Source: Alteribacillus sp041949975 (GTDB lineage: Bacteria > Bacillota > Bacilli > Bacillales > Marinococcaceae). From it: a DNA stretch of 6,651 nucleotides. Positions 5,413 to 6,651 of the stretch are shown piece by piece. Below the pieces are notes generated by a model. The model did not search any database. It saw only the letters and a list, made by a program, of their open reading frames with translations, and was not told where the DNA came from. The translations under genes and the position numbers were made by a program. The stretch spans positions 1 through 6,651 of the forward strand of contig NZ_JBHFQG010000068.1 in NCBI RefSeq assembly GCF_041949975.1, in the 5' to 3' direction. Each line of letters starts with the position of its first letter. The stretch's first letter is position 1.

Positions 5413-5790
5413 TCAGGACTGAGCGATTTCTTCCTGTAATGCTTTACGTTCCTCTTCGGAATAGACCCTTGATCTAGTTAAGAAACGTTTTCCTTCCGGC
5501 CCCTCAAGAGAGAACATCCCTCCACGCCCGTCGACAACATCAATAATAAGCTGTGTGTGTTCCCAGTACTCATATTGATCTTTGGAAATGTAAAAGGGCA
5601 TGCCGCCAATATCACCTAAATACACATCATCACTGCTGCCTACTTTAAAATCCCCTTCAGGAAAACACATTGGAGAACTTCCATCACAACAACCGCCCGA
5701 TTGATGAAACATTAATGGACCGTGCCGATTTTTTAATTTTTCAATCAAGTTAAGGGCTGCATCTGTGGCCGTTACTTTTTCCACTTTCAA
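5413..5790 (-). CDS. DUF779 family protein
   Basis: The 125-residue product matches DUF779 (PF05610) in length and in its hallmark HQSGGCCDGSSPMC (29-42), with Cys34, Cys35 and Cys42. It also has the later GDIGGMPFYISKDQYEYWEHT and the DVVDGRGGMFSLEGPEG segment. DUF779 genes are known neighbours of NAD-dependent aldehyde dehydrogenases of the AldB/AcoD/ExaC group. The function is not settled, and the conserved cysteines suggest a metal or redox role. The start is read as TTG 5790 with GGTGA 6 bases upstream; GTG 5784 is a weaker alternative. The matching dehydrogenase fragment lies 215 bases upstream on the same strand and is cut by an insertion sequence, while this gene looks intact. Between them are a terminator-like hairpin and two inverted repeats, so it may have its own promoter. 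Confidence 0.92.
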   Translation of the reverse strand: MKVEKVTATDAALNLIEKLKNRHGPLMFHQSGGCCDGSSPMCFPEGDFKVGSSDDVYLGDIGGMPFYISKDQYEYWEHTQLIIDVVDGRGGMFSLEGPEGKRFLTRSRVYSEEERKALQEEIAQS

Positions 5791-5856
5791 GGAAAGTCAC
5801 CATTTCAATAAAGAATAGCAGGCGCCCTGGTGAATGTTATGATCGATTGAATGGAG

Positions 5857-5925
5857 GCTCATAACTGTGATGACGGCCATGAGCGCTGAATTTTAAGAGT
5901 ATAATTCATATTATTATCATTATAC
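5857..5925 (-). promoter_or_regulatory. Two inverted repeats in the DUF779 leader
   Basis: Two perfect short inverted repeats lie upstream of DUF779: GCTCAT (5857-5862) with ATGAGC (5879-5884), and GTATAAT (5899-5905) with ATTATAC (5919-5925). The second contains TATAAT on the minus strand, so it could be a -10 box overlapped by an operator. No convincing -35 is visible. The role is inference. Confidence 0.35.
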
Positions 5926-5946
5926 CCGGTATGATGAGTGTTGCAG

Positions 5947-5987
5947 AAAAAGCAGGCTGGCACAGAAACTTACCGCACCCGGCCTGC
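5947..5987 (-). terminator. Terminator after the aldehyde dehydrogenase gene
   Basis: On the minus strand GCAGGC (5982-5987) pairs with GCCTGC (5952-5957), with two further G-C pairs after a mismatch, and is followed by TTTTT (aaaaa 5947-5951). It starts about 19 bases past the dehydrogenase stop, which suggests DUF779 is at least partly transcribed on its own. Confidence 0.7.
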
Positions 5988-6005
5988 GTTTTAAGTAGGC
6001 TATTT

Positions 6006-6323
6006 TTAAAAGAAACCTAGAGCACTGTCGCTGTAGCTGACCAGCAAGTTTTTCGTTTGCTGGTAATGATCCAGCATCATTTTGTGATTTTCCCGGCCAA
6101 TACCAGATTTTTTGTATCCTCCAAAAGCTGCATGCGCCGGATAATCATGATAACAGTTGGTCCAGACGCGGCCCGCTTGAATCTCACGTCCGAATCGGTA
6201 AGCGGTGTTAATATCGCGGGTCCATATCCCTGCGCCTAATCCGTAAAGCGTATCGTTTGCTACAGACAATGCTTCTTCATTGGATTTGAAGGTTGCTACA
6301 GAAAGAACAGGGCCAAAAATTTC
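6006..6323 (-). pseudogene. Aldehyde dehydrogenase (AldB/AcoD/ExaC type), C-terminal remnant cut by an ISL3 element
   Basis: The frame from GAA 6321-6323 to the stop at 6006 gives 105 residues beginning EIFGPVLSVATF. It contains NDTLYGLGAGIWTRD, GRVWTNCYHDYPAHAAFGG, YKKSGIGRENHKMMLDHYQQ and the end SALGFF. These are the last fifth of a roughly 500-residue NAD-dependent aldehyde dehydrogenase of the group that accompanies DUF779, usually acting on acetaldehyde or similar aldehydes. The catalytic cysteine and the nucleotide-binding part belong upstream and are absent. The frame breaks exactly where the insertion sequence begins (GGCTCT at 6324), immediately before EIFGPVL, where the family normally has Glu or Gln residues. 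The longest internal open frame begins at TTG 6269, but this is mid-domain and not a real start. Whether the front half survives beyond the element lies outside the window. Confidence 0.9.
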
Positions 6324-6370
6324 GGCTCTATTATAATTGTTGGGGTATGAAAAAATTTAGACATAAAAAA

Positions 6371-6438
6371 ACACGCAGCTCCAAAATCCTTTACACTTGA
6401 ATTGTCCAAGAAACAAGAAAAAGATTGGAGTTGCGTGT
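6371..6438 (+). repeat. Inverted repeat in the transposase leader, covering its ribosome-binding site
   Basis: ACACGCAGCTCCAA (6371-6384) and TTGGAGTTGCGTGT (6425-6438) are complementary at 13 of 14 positions around a 40-base loop. The right arm contains the GGAG (6427-6430) ahead of the transposase ATG at 6441. RNA read in from outside would fold and hide the site, while a transcript starting in the loop would not. This is the same logic known for IS10 and IS50, here inferred. Confidence 0.7.
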
Positions 6439-6440
6439 AG

Positions 6441-6651
6441 ATGTATTTTAACATGAAGTGGCCTGGATTAGAAGACGTAGTGGTTACCAAAACGGAAGAG
6501 ATAGGGGAGGCATTTTATCTCCATGTGGAGGTACCCCGTAAATCCCATCGGTGTCCAGCATGCGGGGAAAGAACAAGCCGAGTCCATGATTACCGTATCC
6601 AAAAGATCCAGCACCTTAAAGTATTTGAACGAACGTCTTATTTATTTTATC
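6441..6651 (+). CDS. ISL3-family transposase, N-terminal part (runs off the right edge)
   Basis: From ATG 6441 there are 70 open codons to the window edge. The product begins MYFNMKWPGLEDVVVTK, has EAFYLHVEVP at 24-32 and then the zinc-finger start HRCPACGERTSRVHDYR (36-52), followed by IQKIQHLKVF. The CPAC at residues 38-41 and the following basic stretch are the N-terminal DNA-binding zinc finger of IS204/IS1001/IS1165-type (ISL3) transposases. The DDE catalytic domain is beyond the window. The ribosome-binding site GGAG is 10 bases upstream and lies in the right arm of an inverted repeat. ATG 6453 (Met5) is an alternative start. Nothing in the visible part indicates damage. Confidence 0.88.
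   Translation, partial: MYFNMKWPGLEDVVVTKTEEIGEAFYLHVEVPRKSHRCPACGERTSRVHDYRIQKIQHLKVFERTSYLFY

Larger units (their letters stand above)
6324..6651 (+). mobile_element. Left end of an ISL3-family insertion sequence (runs off the right edge)
   Basis: The dehydrogenase frame breaks off at 6323. From 6324 the sequence starts GGCTCTATTATAATTG, which resembles the GGCTCT-type ends of ISL3 elements as I remember them. An ISL3 transposase starts 117 bases inside. ISL3 elements duplicate 8 bases of target, so the predicted duplication is AAAATTTC (6316-6323), to be repeated at the unseen far end. The leader 6330-6440 contains a long inverted repeat. Confidence 0.8.

Noticed and set aside
6296..6490. 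Open frame across the dehydrogenase/ISL3 junction on the minus strand
   Set aside because: It runs in the wrong frame for the dehydrogenase and antisense to the transposase leader and start, so it is a chance frame made by the insertion.
1..6651. CRISPR array, tRNA or rRNA genes
   Set aside because: I saw no regularly spaced repeats, cloverleaf-like segments or rRNA signatures on either strand.

Overview
The window looks like chromosomal DNA of a member of the Bacillaceae (low-GC Firmicutes). Ribosome-binding sites are strong and Gram-positive in style (GGAGG, AAAGGAGG), TTG is used as a start codon, hairpin-plus-T terminators are frequent, and the best-recognised proteins are a DgkB-type lipid kinase, a PlcR-like regulator and a DUF779 protein next to an aldehyde dehydrogenase. 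It is an accessory-rich stretch bounded by two cut-off insertion sequences: an IS3-family end on the left (1-127) and the start of an ISL3-family element on the right (6324-6651).

Left part (128-1480, minus strand). A PrpE/PPP-like metallophosphatase gene is a clear pseudogene, with a frameshift, two in-frame stops and a changed metal-binding motif. Upstream of it is an unrecognised 105-residue protein with its own terminator.

Centre-left (1485-2760). This is the most interesting part. A PlcR-like regulator (XRE helix-turn-helix plus TPR repeats, 299 residues) faces a divergent 34-codon gene for a secreted-type peptide with a Lys-rich start, a hydrophobic core and the C-terminus DVSFPHVY. 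I read this pair as an RRNPP quorum-sensing receptor and its pheromone precursor, in a divergent layout unlike the tandem plcR-papR of Bacillus cereus. The block is visibly more AT-rich than its neighbours.

Centre (2854-5200). A diacylglycerol/lipid kinase gene (dgkB) meets, at a shared bidirectional terminator, a minus-strand GNAT acetyltransferase whose ribosome-binding site lies in a perfect hairpin. Upstream of the acetyltransferase is a secreted, acidic, low-complexity protein with W-x2-FG-like repeats. Next is a 27-residue single-span membrane protein with its own candidate promoter and terminator.

Right part (5358-6651). An intact DUF779 gene follows an aldehyde dehydrogenase gene of which only the last 105 codons remain, because an ISL3-family element has inserted at 6323/6324. 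The beginning of that element's transposase, with its N-terminal zinc finger, runs off the window. The DUF779/aldehyde dehydrogenase pair is therefore probably broken in this strain, unless another copy of the dehydrogenase exists.
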